Part shown: positions 8,533 to 15,885 of the stretch, one piece after another
Numbering within the stretch: position 1 is the stretch's first letter
Layout: the number at the start of each line of letters is the position of its first letter
DNA from: Actinoplanes palleronii
Lineage (GTDB): Bacteria; Actinomycetota; Actinomycetes; Mycobacteriales; Micromonosporaceae
DNA length: 64,000 nt
Assembly: GCF_016862315.1 (NCBI RefSeq)
Contig: NZ_BOMS01000014.1
Location: 1 to 64,000 of the forward strand
Direction of reading: 5' to 3'
Translations under genes and position numbers: made by a program
The notes under the pieces: model-generated
What the model was told of the DNA's origin: nothing
Databases searched by the model: none
What the model saw: only the letters and a program-made list of their open reading frames with translations

Positions 8533-9456
8533 GTGCCTTCCCTCATCCACGCCCGCGGATTGATAAAACGGTTCGGCGACTTCACCGCTGTCGACGGCAT
8601 CGACGTCGACGTGCAGCCCGGTGAGGCGTTCGGCTTCCTGGGGCCGAACGGCGCCGGCAAGAGCTCCACCATGCGGATGATCGGGTGCGTGTCACCACCC
8701 ACCGACGGGGTGCTGCGGATCCTCGACATGGATCCGCTGCGCGACGGCCCGCGGATCCGGGCCAGGCTCGGCGTCTGCCCCCAGCTCGACAACCTGGATG
8801 TCGAGCTGACCGTCCGGGAGAACCTCACGACGTACGCGCGGTTCTTCGGCATCCCGCGCGCCACCGCCCGCCGCCGTGCCGACGAGCTGCTCGACTTCGT
8901 GCAGCTGGGCGAGCGCGCAGGCAGCAAGGTCGAGCCGCTCTCCGGCGGGATGAAACGCCGGCTGACGATCGCCCGGGCACTGGTCAACGAGCCCGACATC
9001 GTGCTGCTCGACGAGCCGACCACCGGCCTCGACCCGCAGGCCCGGCACCTGGTCTGGGAGCGGCTGTTCCGGCTCAAGCAGCAGGGCGTGACGCTCGTGC
9101 TGACCACGCACTACATGGACGAGGCCGAGCAGCTCTGCGACCGGCTGGTGGTGATGGACGGCGGCAAGATCGTGGCCGAGGGCTCACCCCGGTCGCTGAT
9201 CGAGCAGCACTCCACCCGGGAGGTGGTCGAGCTGCGGTTCCCGACCGAGGACCAGGGTGCGTACGCGTCGAAGCTCGACGGCATCGGCGACCGGACCGAG
9301 GTCCTGCCGGACCGCATCCTGCTCTACGTCGCCGACGGCGACGACGCCCTGGCCGAGGTGCACCGGCGCTCGCTGAGCCCGGCCAGCGCCCTGGTTCGCC
9401 GGGCCGGCCTGGAGGACGTCTTCCTCCACCTCACCGGCCGCACCCTGGTGGACTGA
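8533..9456 (+). CDS. ABC transporter ATP-binding protein (NodI/DrrA-like)
   Basis: A 307-residue ATPase subunit of an ABC-2 type exporter. Walker A is GPNGAGKSS (residues 37-45), the signature LSGGM is at 136-140, Walker B IVLLDE at 156-161, and the switch His193 lies in TTHYMDEAEQ. The 80-residue C-terminal extension after the ATPase core is typical of the NodI/DrrA group. GTG start 11 nt after the preceding stop, with only a weak Shine-Dalgarno. The two permease genes follow at 1 and 21 nt spacing, so the three form one exporter operon. Related systems export lipo-oligosaccharides or hydrophobic drugs, but the substrate here is not deducible. Confidence 0.92.
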   Translation: MPSLIHARGLIKRFGDFTAVDGIDVDVQPGEAFGFLGPNGAGKSSTMRMIGCVSPPTDGVLRILDMDPLRDGPRIRARLGVCPQLDNLDVELTVRENLTTYARFFGIPRATARRRADELLDFVQLGERAGSKVEPLSGGMKRRLTIARALVNEPDIVLLDEPTTGLDPQARHLVWERLFRLKQQGVTLVLTTHYMDEAEQLCDRLVVMDGGKIVAEGSPRSLIEQHSTREVVELRFPTEDQGAYASKLDGIGDRTEVLPDRILLYVADGDDALAEVHRRSLSPASALVRRAGLEDVFLHLTGRTLVD

Positions 9457-9457
9457 G

Positions 9458-10216
9458 ATGACCCCTGCGGCGTATGTGCTGGAGTACCACCTGGTCAACT
9501 ACCGGCGCACCTGGCGGTCGAGCGCGCTCTCGACGATGGTGCTGCCGCTGCTGACCATGCTCGGCTTCGGGCTGGGCGTCGGCGGTTACGTGACGACCGG
9601 CGTCGACGGCACGGCCTACCTGGACTGGATCGTCCCCGGCCTGATCGCCTCGACCGCGCTGCAGACCGCGTTCGGCGAGGCCACCTGGCCGGTGCTGAGC
9701 GGCTTCGAGTGGGTCCGGTCGTATTTCGGGCAGGCCGCCGCCCCGCTCCGGGTGGCCGACGTGCTGGGCGGTCACCTGGCCTTCATGATGTTCCGGGTGC
9801 TGGTCAGCGTCTCGGCGTTCGTGCTGGTCGCGGCGGCCTTCGGGACGCTGCGGTCACCGTGGGCGCTGGCCGTCCTGCCGCTCTCGGTGCTGATCGGCTT
9901 CGCCTCCGCGGCCCCGGCGATGGCCTATACGGCGAGCATCCCGAGCGACAGCTACCTGGCGATCCTGTTCCGTTTCGCGGTGCTGCCGATGTCGCTGTTC
10001 TCCGGGGTGTTCTTCCCGATCGACTCGCTGCCCGACCCGCTGCTCTGGGTGGCCTGGGCGTTGCCGCTCTGGCACGCGGTGGACCTGACCCGGGCCGCCA
10101 CGCTCGGGCTGAACCCCGGCCTGGCCGGGCTGGGGCACCTGCTCTACCTGATCCTCTGGTGCGTGGCGGGCTGGTTCCTGGCGCACTGGCGGTTCCAGCG
10201 CCGGCTGGTGGTCTGA
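9458..10216 (+). CDS. ABC-2 type permease (NodJ-like), first subunit
   Basis: A 252-residue integral membrane protein with six predicted helices. The diagnostic ABC-2 segment FRFAVLPMSLFSGVFFP, followed by LPLWHAVDLTRAATLG, matches the NodJ/DrrB permease family. ATG start one base after the ATPase stop codon, so translation is coupled. It probably forms a heterodimeric pore with the product of 10238-11047. There is no signal peptide, and the N-terminus is cytoplasmic (EYHLVNYRRTWRSSALST before the first helix). The transported molecule is unknown. Confidence 0.9.
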   Translation: MTPAAYVLEYHLVNYRRTWRSSALSTMVLPLLTMLGFGLGVGGYVTTGVDGTAYLDWIVPGLIASTALQTAFGEATWPVLSGFEWVRSYFGQAAAPLRVADVLGGHLAFMMFRVLVSVSAFVLVAAAFGTLRSPWALAVLPLSVLIGFASAAPAMAYTASIPSDSYLAILFRFAVLPMSLFSGVFFPIDSLPDPLLWVAWALPLWHAVDLTRAATLGLNPGLAGLGHLLYLILWCVAGWFLAHWRFQRRLVV

Positions 10217-10237
10217 GATGAGCGGAGTGGTGACGTC

Positions 10238-11047
10238 GTGCTGACCATGGTCCTGCCGAAACTGGTGTCCTTCGAGGGCGCCGGCCGCCGGTCCGCGTCG
10301 GTCGCCGAGCGCAACGTCACGGCGCTGCGCTCGGCGTACTGGGTGGTGATGCTCGGCGGCTTCCTGGAGCCGGTGCTCTACCTGTTCTCGATCGGTGTCG
10401 GGGTCGGCGCCCTGATCGGCGACATCGAGCTGCCCGGCGGCCGGCTGGTGACCTACACCGAGTTCGTCGCACCGGCCATGCTGGCGTCGTCGGCGATGAG
10501 CGGGGCGCTCTCCGAGACCACCTTCAACTTCTTCGGCAAGATGAAGTTCATGCGGCTGTACGACGGCATGCTGGCCACGCCGATCCGGCCGTTCGAGATC
10601 GCGCTCGGCGAGCTGGCCTGGGCGATGATCCGCGGCAACATCTACTCGGTGGCGTTCCTGGCCATCATGGTGGCGATGGATCTGACCACGCCGCTGCGGG
10701 CGCTCGCCACGTTCCCGGCCACGGTCCTGGTCGGCTTCGCCTTCGGCGCGCTCGGCATGATGACGTCCACGGTGATCCGCAGCTGGCAGGACTTCGACCT
10801 GATCGGCGCCGGTCAGTTCGCCCTGTTCCTGTTCTCCGGCACGTTCGTCCCGGCCACCGGCTATCCGCTGGTGCTGCGCTGGCTGGTCGAGCTGTCCCCG
10901 CTGTACCGCTCGGTCGACCTGATCCGCGGCATCAGCCTGGGCTCGGTCGGCTGGCCCCAGCTGATCGACGTCCTCTACCTGTTGGCCCTGTTCGCCATCG
11001 GCCTCACCATCGCCGGCCACCGCATGACCAAACTCCTCTGCAAGTAA
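10238..11047 (+). CDS. ABC-2 type permease (NodJ-like), second subunit
   Basis: A 269-residue membrane protein homologous in layout to the preceding permease: an amphipathic N-terminus with AERNVTALRSAYWVVMLGGF, six predicted helices, and the ABC-2 landmark FALFLFSGTFVPATGYPL followed by LSPLYRSVDLIRGISLG. GTG start with AGCGGAG about 10 nt upstream. It is the last gene of the exporter operon. The array of hairpins at 11055-11221 starts 8 nt after its stop codon and probably terminates transcription. Having two different permease genes rather than one implies a heterodimeric channel. Confidence 0.9.
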   Translation: MLTMVLPKLVSFEGAGRRSASVAERNVTALRSAYWVVMLGGFLEPVLYLFSIGVGVGALIGDIELPGGRLVTYTEFVAPAMLASSAMSGALSETTFNFFGKMKFMRLYDGMLATPIRPFEIALGELAWAMIRGNIYSVAFLAIMVAMDLTTPLRALATFPATVLVGFAFGALGMMTSTVIRSWQDFDLIGAGQFALFLFSGTFVPATGYPLVLRWLVELSPLYRSVDLIRGISLGSVGWPQLIDVLYLLALFAIGLTIAGHRMTKLLCK

Positions 11048-11054
11048 CCCACCG

Positions 11055-11221
11055 TACGTGGGGACTTTCGGTGTGCTCCGCACCGAAAGTCCCCACGTAG
11101 GGCTTGAAGCGACGATGTGTGGGGAGTTTGGGTGTGCTCCGCACCGAAAGTCCCCACGTAGGGGTTGAAGCGACGATGTGTGGGGAGTTGGGGCGCGCAG
11201 CGCGCCCCAACTCCCCACACA
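11055..11221. repeat. Tandem palindromic repeat array (three hairpins, 60-bp period)
   Basis: Three consecutive hairpins between convergent genes. Hairpin 1 (11055-11099) has a perfect 19-bp stem beginning TACGTGGGGACTTTCG. Hairpin 2 (11117-11159) has an imperfect 17-bp stem with three mismatches. Hairpin 3 (11177-11221) has a perfect 21-bp stem around the loop CAG. The spacer ttgaagcgacgatgtg is repeated, and the sequences at 11098 and 11158 start copies exactly 60 bp apart. The array probably serves as a bidirectional terminator for the exporter operon and the YihY gene. Because units are duplicated, it also looks like a REP-type dispersed repeat. Confidence 0.85.
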
Positions 11222-11281
11222 CTGTGCGCGGGGCCGGCGCCGGCCGGCAGCCCCGTGCTCGGTCGGTCGGCGCCGGAGTGG

Positions 11282-12520
11282 TCAGCCCTGGCTCAGGCCG
11301 TGTTCGGAGCCCTTCTTGAGCTTGCGGGTGTCGCGGAGCTCCAGGAACGGCTCCTCGTCGGCCGGGTGGCCGGCCGCGATGGCCCGGCCGCGTTCCAGCT
11401 CGGCGTCCAGCTCGGCGCCGAGCATGATGGCCATGTTGGAGATCCAGAGCCAGACCAGGAAGGCGATGACACCGCCGAGGGTGCCGTACGTCTTGTTGTA
11501 GTTGGCGAAGTTCGCCAGGTAGATGGCGAAGCCGCCGGAGGCGATCACCCAGAGCAGCACCGCGAAGATGCCGCCCGGGCTGACCCAGCGGAAGCCGCCG
11601 GTCTTGGCGTTCGGCGAGGCCCAGTACAGGATCGCGAACATCAGGCTCACCAGGATCACCAGCACCGGCCACTTGGCGATGTTCCAGGTCAACACGGCCG
11701 CGTCGCCGAGACCGATCTTCTCGCCGACCACCCGGGCCAGATCGCCGGTGAACACGACGATGGCCGCGGAGGCGATCAGCATCACGCCGACGATCGCGGT
11801 GACACCGACCCGGATCGGCAGGGTCTTCCAGATCGGCCGGCCCTCCGGCACGTCGTAGATGGCGTTCGAGGCGCGCATGAACGCGGCGATGTACCCGGAT
11901 GCCGACCAGAACGCGACGAGCAGACCGAGGATCGCGGCGAGCCCGGCGTTCCCGGTGCCCTGCACCTGGTCGAGCACCGTGTTGACCATGTCGCGCATCT
12001 CGCCGCTGGGGGTGATCTGGCCGACCGCGTCCTGAACGGTCCGCTGCCCGGTGTCGCCGAGCATGCCGAGCACCGAGACGATCACCAGGACGCCCGGGAA
12101 GATCGACAGGACGCCGTAGTAGGTGAGTGCGGCGGCCCAGTCCGAGACGTTGTCCTCGGAGAACTGCTTGAAGGCCCGTTTCACCGCGGCGAACAGGCCC
12201 TTGGCACGCAGCTGGGACGGCTTGTCCGGGCCGTCGTCCGGCCCGGCCCCGGTGCGGTTGCCGGGTTTCCGGGTGCCGCCGACGTCGGTGGTGCTCGCCG
12301 CGGCCAGATCGAAGTCGTTACTGCCACGCTTCCGGGCGGCCGCATCGTCGTCACCGGCCGCCGGAGCGCCGGGCTTCCGAGCGGCGGAAGGGCCGGCGGA
12401 AGGGGCGGCGGAAGGAGCGGCGGAAGGAGCGTCGGAATGGGCGTCGGAATGGGCGTCGGCGTGGGCGCCGGAGTCGGATGCGGAGTCGTGCTGCCCTTCC
12501 GGGCGGTGACCGAGTCTCAT
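11282..12520 (-). CDS. YihY/virulence factor BrkB family membrane protein
   Basis: A 412-residue inner-membrane protein. The C-terminal 270 or so residues form the YihY/BrkB domain with six predicted helices, opening with DWAAALTYYGVLSIFPGVLV and including GFRWVSPGGIFAVLLWV. The N-terminal 110 residues are low-complexity Ala/Pro/Ser/Asp/His, encoded by a 12-bp minisatellite (12381-12476). I chose the ATG at 12520 (MRLGHRPEG) because AAGGGAA lies about 8 nt upstream; the open frame continues upstream without a better start. The family was once thought to be RNase BN, a role since withdrawn; its true function is unknown, with proposed roles in envelope or transport processes. Confidence 0.9.
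   Translation of the reverse strand: MRLGHRPEGQHDSASDSGAHADAHSDAHSDAPSAAPSAAPSAGPSAARKPGAPAAGDDDAAARKRGSNDFDLAAASTTDVGGTRKPGNRTGAGPDDGPDKPSQLRAKGLFAAVKRAFKQFSEDNVSDWAAALTYYGVLSIFPGVLVIVSVLGMLGDTGQRTVQDAVGQITPSGEMRDMVNTVLDQVQGTGNAGLAAILGLLVAFWSASGYIAAFMRASNAIYDVPEGRPIWKTLPIRVGVTAIVGVMLIASAAIVVFTGDLARVVGEKIGLGDAAVLTWNIAKWPVLVILVSLMFAILYWASPNAKTGGFRWVSPGGIFAVLLWVIASGGFAIYLANFANYNKTYGTLGGVIAFLVWLWISNMAIMLGAELDAELERGRAIAAGHPADEEPFLELRDTRKLKKGSEHGLSQG
12381..12476. repeat. 12-bp coding minisatellite, about eight copies
   Basis: Eight head-to-tail 12-bp units start at 12381, 12393, 12405, 12417, 12429, 12441, 12453 and 12465. The type units are GCGGCGGAAGGA and GCGTCGGAATGG, with two identical adjacent copies of each. 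In the YihY-family gene they encode tetrapeptides of SAAP and SDAH type. The unit is a multiple of three, so changes in copy number would keep the frame. Fresh duplication by slippage is the likely origin. Confidence 0.88.
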
Positions 12521-13094
12521 GCGGGGCTTCCCTTCGGGCGGAGCGGCCGGTCGCCGCGCGCCGCCCTCCCCGCTGCGACGTGCGAATACGACCTGGTGAC
12601 GCAGTGCCCGGCCGTGCCGGTCGCTAACCCTCCGGCGACCGTCCCGGCACGCCGGGGTGATGACCGGAGGGCAAGGCAGGCATTTGCCGCGTGCGGGGGC
12701 ACGGAGCGTACGCACGAGCAGTCGAACGTTGCATGTCCATTTGTTCAGATAGCGCACGCATCTGGCCGTCCGAAAACGCTCTCTCGAATGTCGCCGCACC
12801 TTGCTACCCGCTGCTCACCCGGGTCGCGGAGATCGTCGAGTACCTATCCGGGTGACGGGTTTTGATCATGAATCCGCCGGTCACCGTGTCGCACGGCAAG
12901 TACGCCGATGATCCGTGTCACGCCGCACGCTCGTATCGGAGGGCAGAACATTCCAGGATGGAGGCGGTCATGGCATCCCGGAGGCTGGGTACTGGTGGAT
13001 CAAGAGTCGTGCCGCGGATGGTCCATACTGGATCCGTTAGCACGCGCCGATGCACGTGCACCTGCACGGGTGGTCTCGTCCCGGGAGGAAATTG
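12521..13094. other. Long intergenic region, no supported gene
   Basis: 574 bases between the divergent YihY-family and EboE-like genes. Open frames exist, for example from the ATG at 12970, but they encode low-complexity Arg/Cys/Gly/Thr-rich peptides without recognisable features. The segment 12720-12800 is less GC-rich than its surroundings and could hold the YihY promoter. A self-complementary TGCACGTGCA lies at about 13053. A strong GGGAGGAA at 13083-13090 is the Shine-Dalgarno of the EboE-like gene. The long leader leaves room for regulatory RNA, but I recognise no riboswitch consensus. Confidence 0.5.
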
Positions 13095-14060
13095 ATGCGG
13101 CTACGACATCCTTCCGGCCGCATAGTGCACCTCACCTGCGGCGTCAGCCTAACCGAGGCGCTGACCCCGGCCGATGCGTTCACGGCGCTCGAGGCGGCCG
13201 CCGCGGCGCTCCGGGCCGGCCTGTCCGGCACCTCGGGCACACTGGGGATCGCCCTCCGGCTGTCCCACCCGCTCGCCGCCGCCCTCGTTGACGACGGGCG
13301 TGCCCGCACCCGGCTGCGTGCCGAACTCGACCGCCACGGCCTCGAAGTCGTCACGTTGAGCGGCGGGCCCGACGCCGAGGGCGGCGGCGCGCCCCCCGTC
13401 CAGGCGGAAACGACGCAGGCGGGGACGGAAAGCAGCGGCACGCCGTCGGCACCGATCGCCCCGCTGCCCGACTGGAGCGAGCCGGCCCGCCTGCAGCACA
13501 CCCTGGCGCTGGCCCGGATCCTCGTCGACATGCTGCCCGACGAGGAGGTCCGGGGCGCGATCAGCACCTGCGGCCTGGGTCGCCGGGAGGACTGGGACGA
13601 GGCACACGAGCGGGACGGCGCCCGGCACCTGCGCCGGCTCTCCGGCGGCCTCGCCGACCTGGCCTGGCGGGTCGGGCGCGCGGTCCGCTGCGGCTTCCGG
13701 CCCGAACCGGGGTACGTCCTGGACACCCCGGAGCAGACCGTCACCGCGCTGACCAAGGTGGACAAGGACCGGCTCGGCGTCTGCCTGGACCTGACCCGGG
13801 TGGCGCTCGACTGGCCCGCCCCGCTGGACGGCATCGACCGGCTCACCGACGCGGGACTCTCGGTGATCACTGTGCGGATCACCGACCCGGCGGTCGCCTG
13901 GCAGCCACTGCTGCGCCACCTGCTCGCCGCGGACACCGCCCGCACCGAGTACATCGAGATCGACACGGCCGGGCCCGGTGCGGCTGACCTGACGTACGTG
14001 CTGGAGCAGTTGACCAGCCTCGGTCTGGTGCCGGAGCACGAACCCTGCACCGCGCCCTGA
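13095..14060 (+). CDS. EboE-like TIM-barrel protein (diverged)
   Basis: A 321-residue protein that resembles EboE, the sugar-isomerase-like TIM-barrel member of the eustigmatophyte/bacterial ebo metabolite-trafficking operon. Resemblances include the start MRLRHPSGRIVHLT, the segment LRAELDRHGLEVVTLSG, and DWSEPARLQHTLALARILVDMLPDEEVRGAIST. The usual glycine/histidine-rich catalytic-region loop after the 'VVTLSG' strand is replaced by about 35 Pro/Thr/Ala-rich residues, so activity may be lost or altered. ATG at 13095 with GGGAGGAA 5 nt upstream; an in-frame ATG at 13050 lacks a Shine-Dalgarno. No eboA-D or eboF gene is adjacent. The function is unknown, and the family call is moderate. Confidence 0.62.
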   Translation: MRLRHPSGRIVHLTCGVSLTEALTPADAFTALEAAAAALRAGLSGTSGTLGIALRLSHPLAAALVDDGRARTRLRAELDRHGLEVVTLSGGPDAEGGGAPPVQAETTQAGTESSGTPSAPIAPLPDWSEPARLQHTLALARILVDMLPDEEVRGAISTCGLGRREDWDEAHERDGARHLRRLSGGLADLAWRVGRAVRCGFRPEPGYVLDTPEQTVTALTKVDKDRLGVCLDLTRVALDWPAPLDGIDRLTDAGLSVITVRITDPAVAWQPLLRHLLAADTARTEYIEIDTAGPGAADLTYVLEQLTSLGLVPEHEPCTAP

Positions 14061-14065
14061 TGGTG

Positions 14066-14119
14066 CGCATACATGGCTGAGGCCGCCCCGGATCCGGGGC
14101 GGCCTCAGCCATGTATGCG
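14066..14119. terminator. Bidirectional terminator, perfect 54-nt palindrome
   Basis: A perfect inverted repeat centred at 14092/14093, with arms of 27 nt beginning CGCATACATGGCTGAGGC. It lies between the convergent EboE-like (plus) and YtxH-like (minus) genes, 5 and 11 nt from their stops. It has no long T-run, as is common for actinobacterial terminators. Confidence 0.88.
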
Positions 14120-14130
14120 GTGTTGCGCGT

Positions 14131-14445
14131 TCAGTAGGTGCTGCCGGGACCCTTGGTGCCGGAGAGGGAGTCCGTCGGGGCCAGCAGCTCGTCCGTGCTG
14201 TCGGTGCCGGTGGTGGAAGTGGTGCCGAGCTTCTCACCGAGCTTGGACGACTGGAGCTTGTCCTTGCCTTCGGTGTAGAGCTTGTTCGCCTGGGCCTGCG
14301 CCACGCCGGCGGCCTCCTGGACCGTCGGGTGCTCCCAGAACTTCTGGGCGTTCGCCCGGATCTCTTCGTACTTCTCGCGACCGGCCCGGCTACCCAGGAC
14401 GAAGCCCGCCGCAAGACCGCCGAGGAACAAGAGCTTTCCGCGCAT
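14131..14445 (-). CDS. YtxH-like small membrane-anchored protein
   Basis: A 104-residue protein with an N-terminal hydrophobic anchor (KLLFLGGLAAGFVLGSRAG) followed by the short motif GREKYEEIRANAQKFWEHP typical of the actinobacterial YtxH-like group, then an amphipathic helix and a Ser/Thr/Gly-rich tail. The tail is probably disordered. ATG start with GGAAGGAG 8 nt upstream. It is monocistronic and bounded downstream by the palindromic terminator at 14066-14119. YtxH-type proteins are often stress-induced, but no function is established for this branch. Confidence 0.72.
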   Translation of the reverse strand: MRGKLLFLGGLAAGFVLGSRAGREKYEEIRANAQKFWEHPTVQEAAGVAQAQANKLYTEGKDKLQSSKLGEKLGTTSTTGTDSTDELLAPTDSLSGTKGPGSTY

Positions 14446-14686
14446 GATGGCGGCTCCTTCCGTTGTCGTGACGCAAGCGCGTCTGCCAGGTGCATACCCA
14501 TCCTGCCGCGCCGGTACTCCCTCTATCCCTGTTTCCGACCTGTTGCCCGAAGTTGCACGACACGTTAGGGCAGGTCAGCGCCCTTGTCCCGGCGCGGCGT
14601 GACCCGCCGGGGTATCCCCTTCGCGCAAGACCCGGTCGATCGTGTAATCTTCTCTCCGTTGCCAGGGAAACCCGGTGGCGGCACGA

Positions 14687-14759
14687 TCCCCTGTAGCTCA
14701 ATTGGCAGAGCAGCCGGCTGTTAACCGGCAGGTTATTGGTTCGAGTCCAATCGGGGGAG
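14687..14759 (+). tRNA. tRNA-Asn (anticodon GTT)
   Basis: A 73-nt cloverleaf. The acceptor stem pairs TCCCCTG with CGGGGGA (one G-T pair), the D arm is GCTCAATTGGCAGAGC, the anticodon loop CTGTTAA gives GTT, and the T arm contains GGTTCGAGTCC. The discriminator is G. CCA is not encoded. A terminator follows at 14771. A TAATCT at 14645-14650 is a possible -10 box. Confidence 0.96.
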
Positions 14760-14770
14760 CTCCACTTCAA

Positions 14771-14798
14771 GGCCCGCTTCGGCGGGCCTTCGTTGTTT
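14771..14798 (+). terminator. Rho-independent terminator of tRNA-Asn
   Basis: GGCCCGC, loop TTCG, GCGGGCC, then TTCGTTGTTT: a 7-bp GC stem with a stable tetraloop and a T-rich tail 12 nt after the tRNA. Confidence 0.88.
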
Positions 14799-14859
14799 CC
14801 GGGTCCAGGTCCGCCGTTACTCCCTGGCCGACAAAGATCTTTTCCCGTACGTTCCGCGC

Positions 14860-15780
14860 GTGCCGTTCCCGCCCGGAAGTCCCGATCGGTCCACCCCCGA
14901 CCGGTCGCCGCGCCGCGCCCGCCGCGCCGAGCACGTCGGTCGTCCCTACGGCCTGGCGCTGCTGTGCCTGTTCCTCGCCGCGGGGTGCCTCTGGTGGGCG
15001 GTCGACGTGGTGCGGGAGGGTGGTGCCGCCGCGTTCCTGACGCTCCCGTTCGCGCTGCTCGGGGTGTTGCTCTTCGGCGGCGGGCTGTACGGCTGCGTGG
15101 TCGAGATCCGCCGGGACCGGCCGCCGGCGACGGACCGCCCGGTCACCGCGGTGCGGAACTTCGCCGGCTGGGTGGAGCGCCGCGACCTGGTGCGGGTGCG
15201 ACGTCTGGCCGGGGTGCTGCAGGACACGCCGGGCTGGCTGGCCCCGGCGGAACTCGCCGAACTTGGCCGGTGCCCGGACCTCCTGGACGCGCTGTTCTTC
15301 CACGCCCGCCGCGGCGACCTGGCGGCAGAGTTGCGGATCTCCGCCGACCGGGTGCGAGCCGATGCTGCCCGCCGTCCGGACGCGGAGAGCTCGGACGCGG
15401 GTGTGCCCGGGACTCCGGCCGGAGCGCTGGACGTGGTGCTGGCCACCCTGGACCGGGACGGGCGGGTGCGGGAGGCGGCGGTACGACGGATGGCCGCGGA
15501 ACTGCTGCCCGGACAGGAGTGGTTCCTGGTGGAGCGGGCGGTTGATCACGTCGCGGCGATCCGGGCGGTGGCGCTCACCGCGATCGAGGAGTGGCTGGTG
15601 GAGGACCGGGAGCGGGTGGCGCCGGTGCTGCGGCAGGCGTTCCGGCGAGTGGCCGGCCGGGACCGGGCGGTGCCGCTGTCCGAGCTGCTGGAGCGTCTGG
15701 GACCGGATTCGTGCCGCGATGGAGGGTTGACGTGTCGCGGGGGCGGGGACTGGGACGGGTGCTCAGGTCGTACCGGATAA
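14860..15780 (+). CDS. Hypothetical protein with two membrane helices
   Basis: A 306-residue protein with a basic, Pro-rich N-terminus, two closely spaced membrane helices (about residues 31-48 and 58-80, a helical hairpin), and a cytosolic helical region of about 200 residues rich in Arg/Glu/Leu that reads like HEAT-type short helix pairs. The last 20 residues (CRDGGLTCRGGG...) look unlike the rest. GTG start with no Shine-Dalgarno; TACGTT at 14848-14853, 6 nt upstream, could be a -10 box for a leaderless transcript. I do not recognise the family. The codon bias supports real coding up to about residue 285. Confidence 0.68.
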   Translation: MPFPPGSPDRSTPDRSPRRARRAEHVGRPYGLALLCLFLAAGCLWWAVDVVREGGAAAFLTLPFALLGVLLFGGGLYGCVVEIRRDRPPATDRPVTAVRNFAGWVERRDLVRVRRLAGVLQDTPGWLAPAELAELGRCPDLLDALFFHARRGDLAAELRISADRVRADAARRPDAESSDAGVPGTPAGALDVVLATLDRDGRVREAAVRRMAAELLPGQEWFLVERAVDHVAAIRAVALTAIEEWLVEDRERVAPVLRQAFRRVAGRDRAVPLSELLERLGPDSCRDGGLTCRGGGDWDGCSGRTG

Positions 15781-15885
15781 AGGTTTTGATCTTGGGGTTT
15801 TTGGGGCCCCCGGCGCTTTTGGTCCCTTGGCGCCGAGTGCACGGTTACGCTGAGGCCTGCGTTGTTCGCTGTCAGTGAGGTGGTT

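Noticed and set aside
11055-11221. Possible CRISPR array
   Set aside because: Repeats are hairpin-rich and adjacent with conserved linkers, only three units, no unique spacers of regular length and no cas genes.
12970-13095. Short plus-strand frame before the EboE-like gene
   Set aside because: The product is a Cys/Thr/Arg low-complexity peptide and the frame ends in the Shine-Dalgarno region of the real gene.
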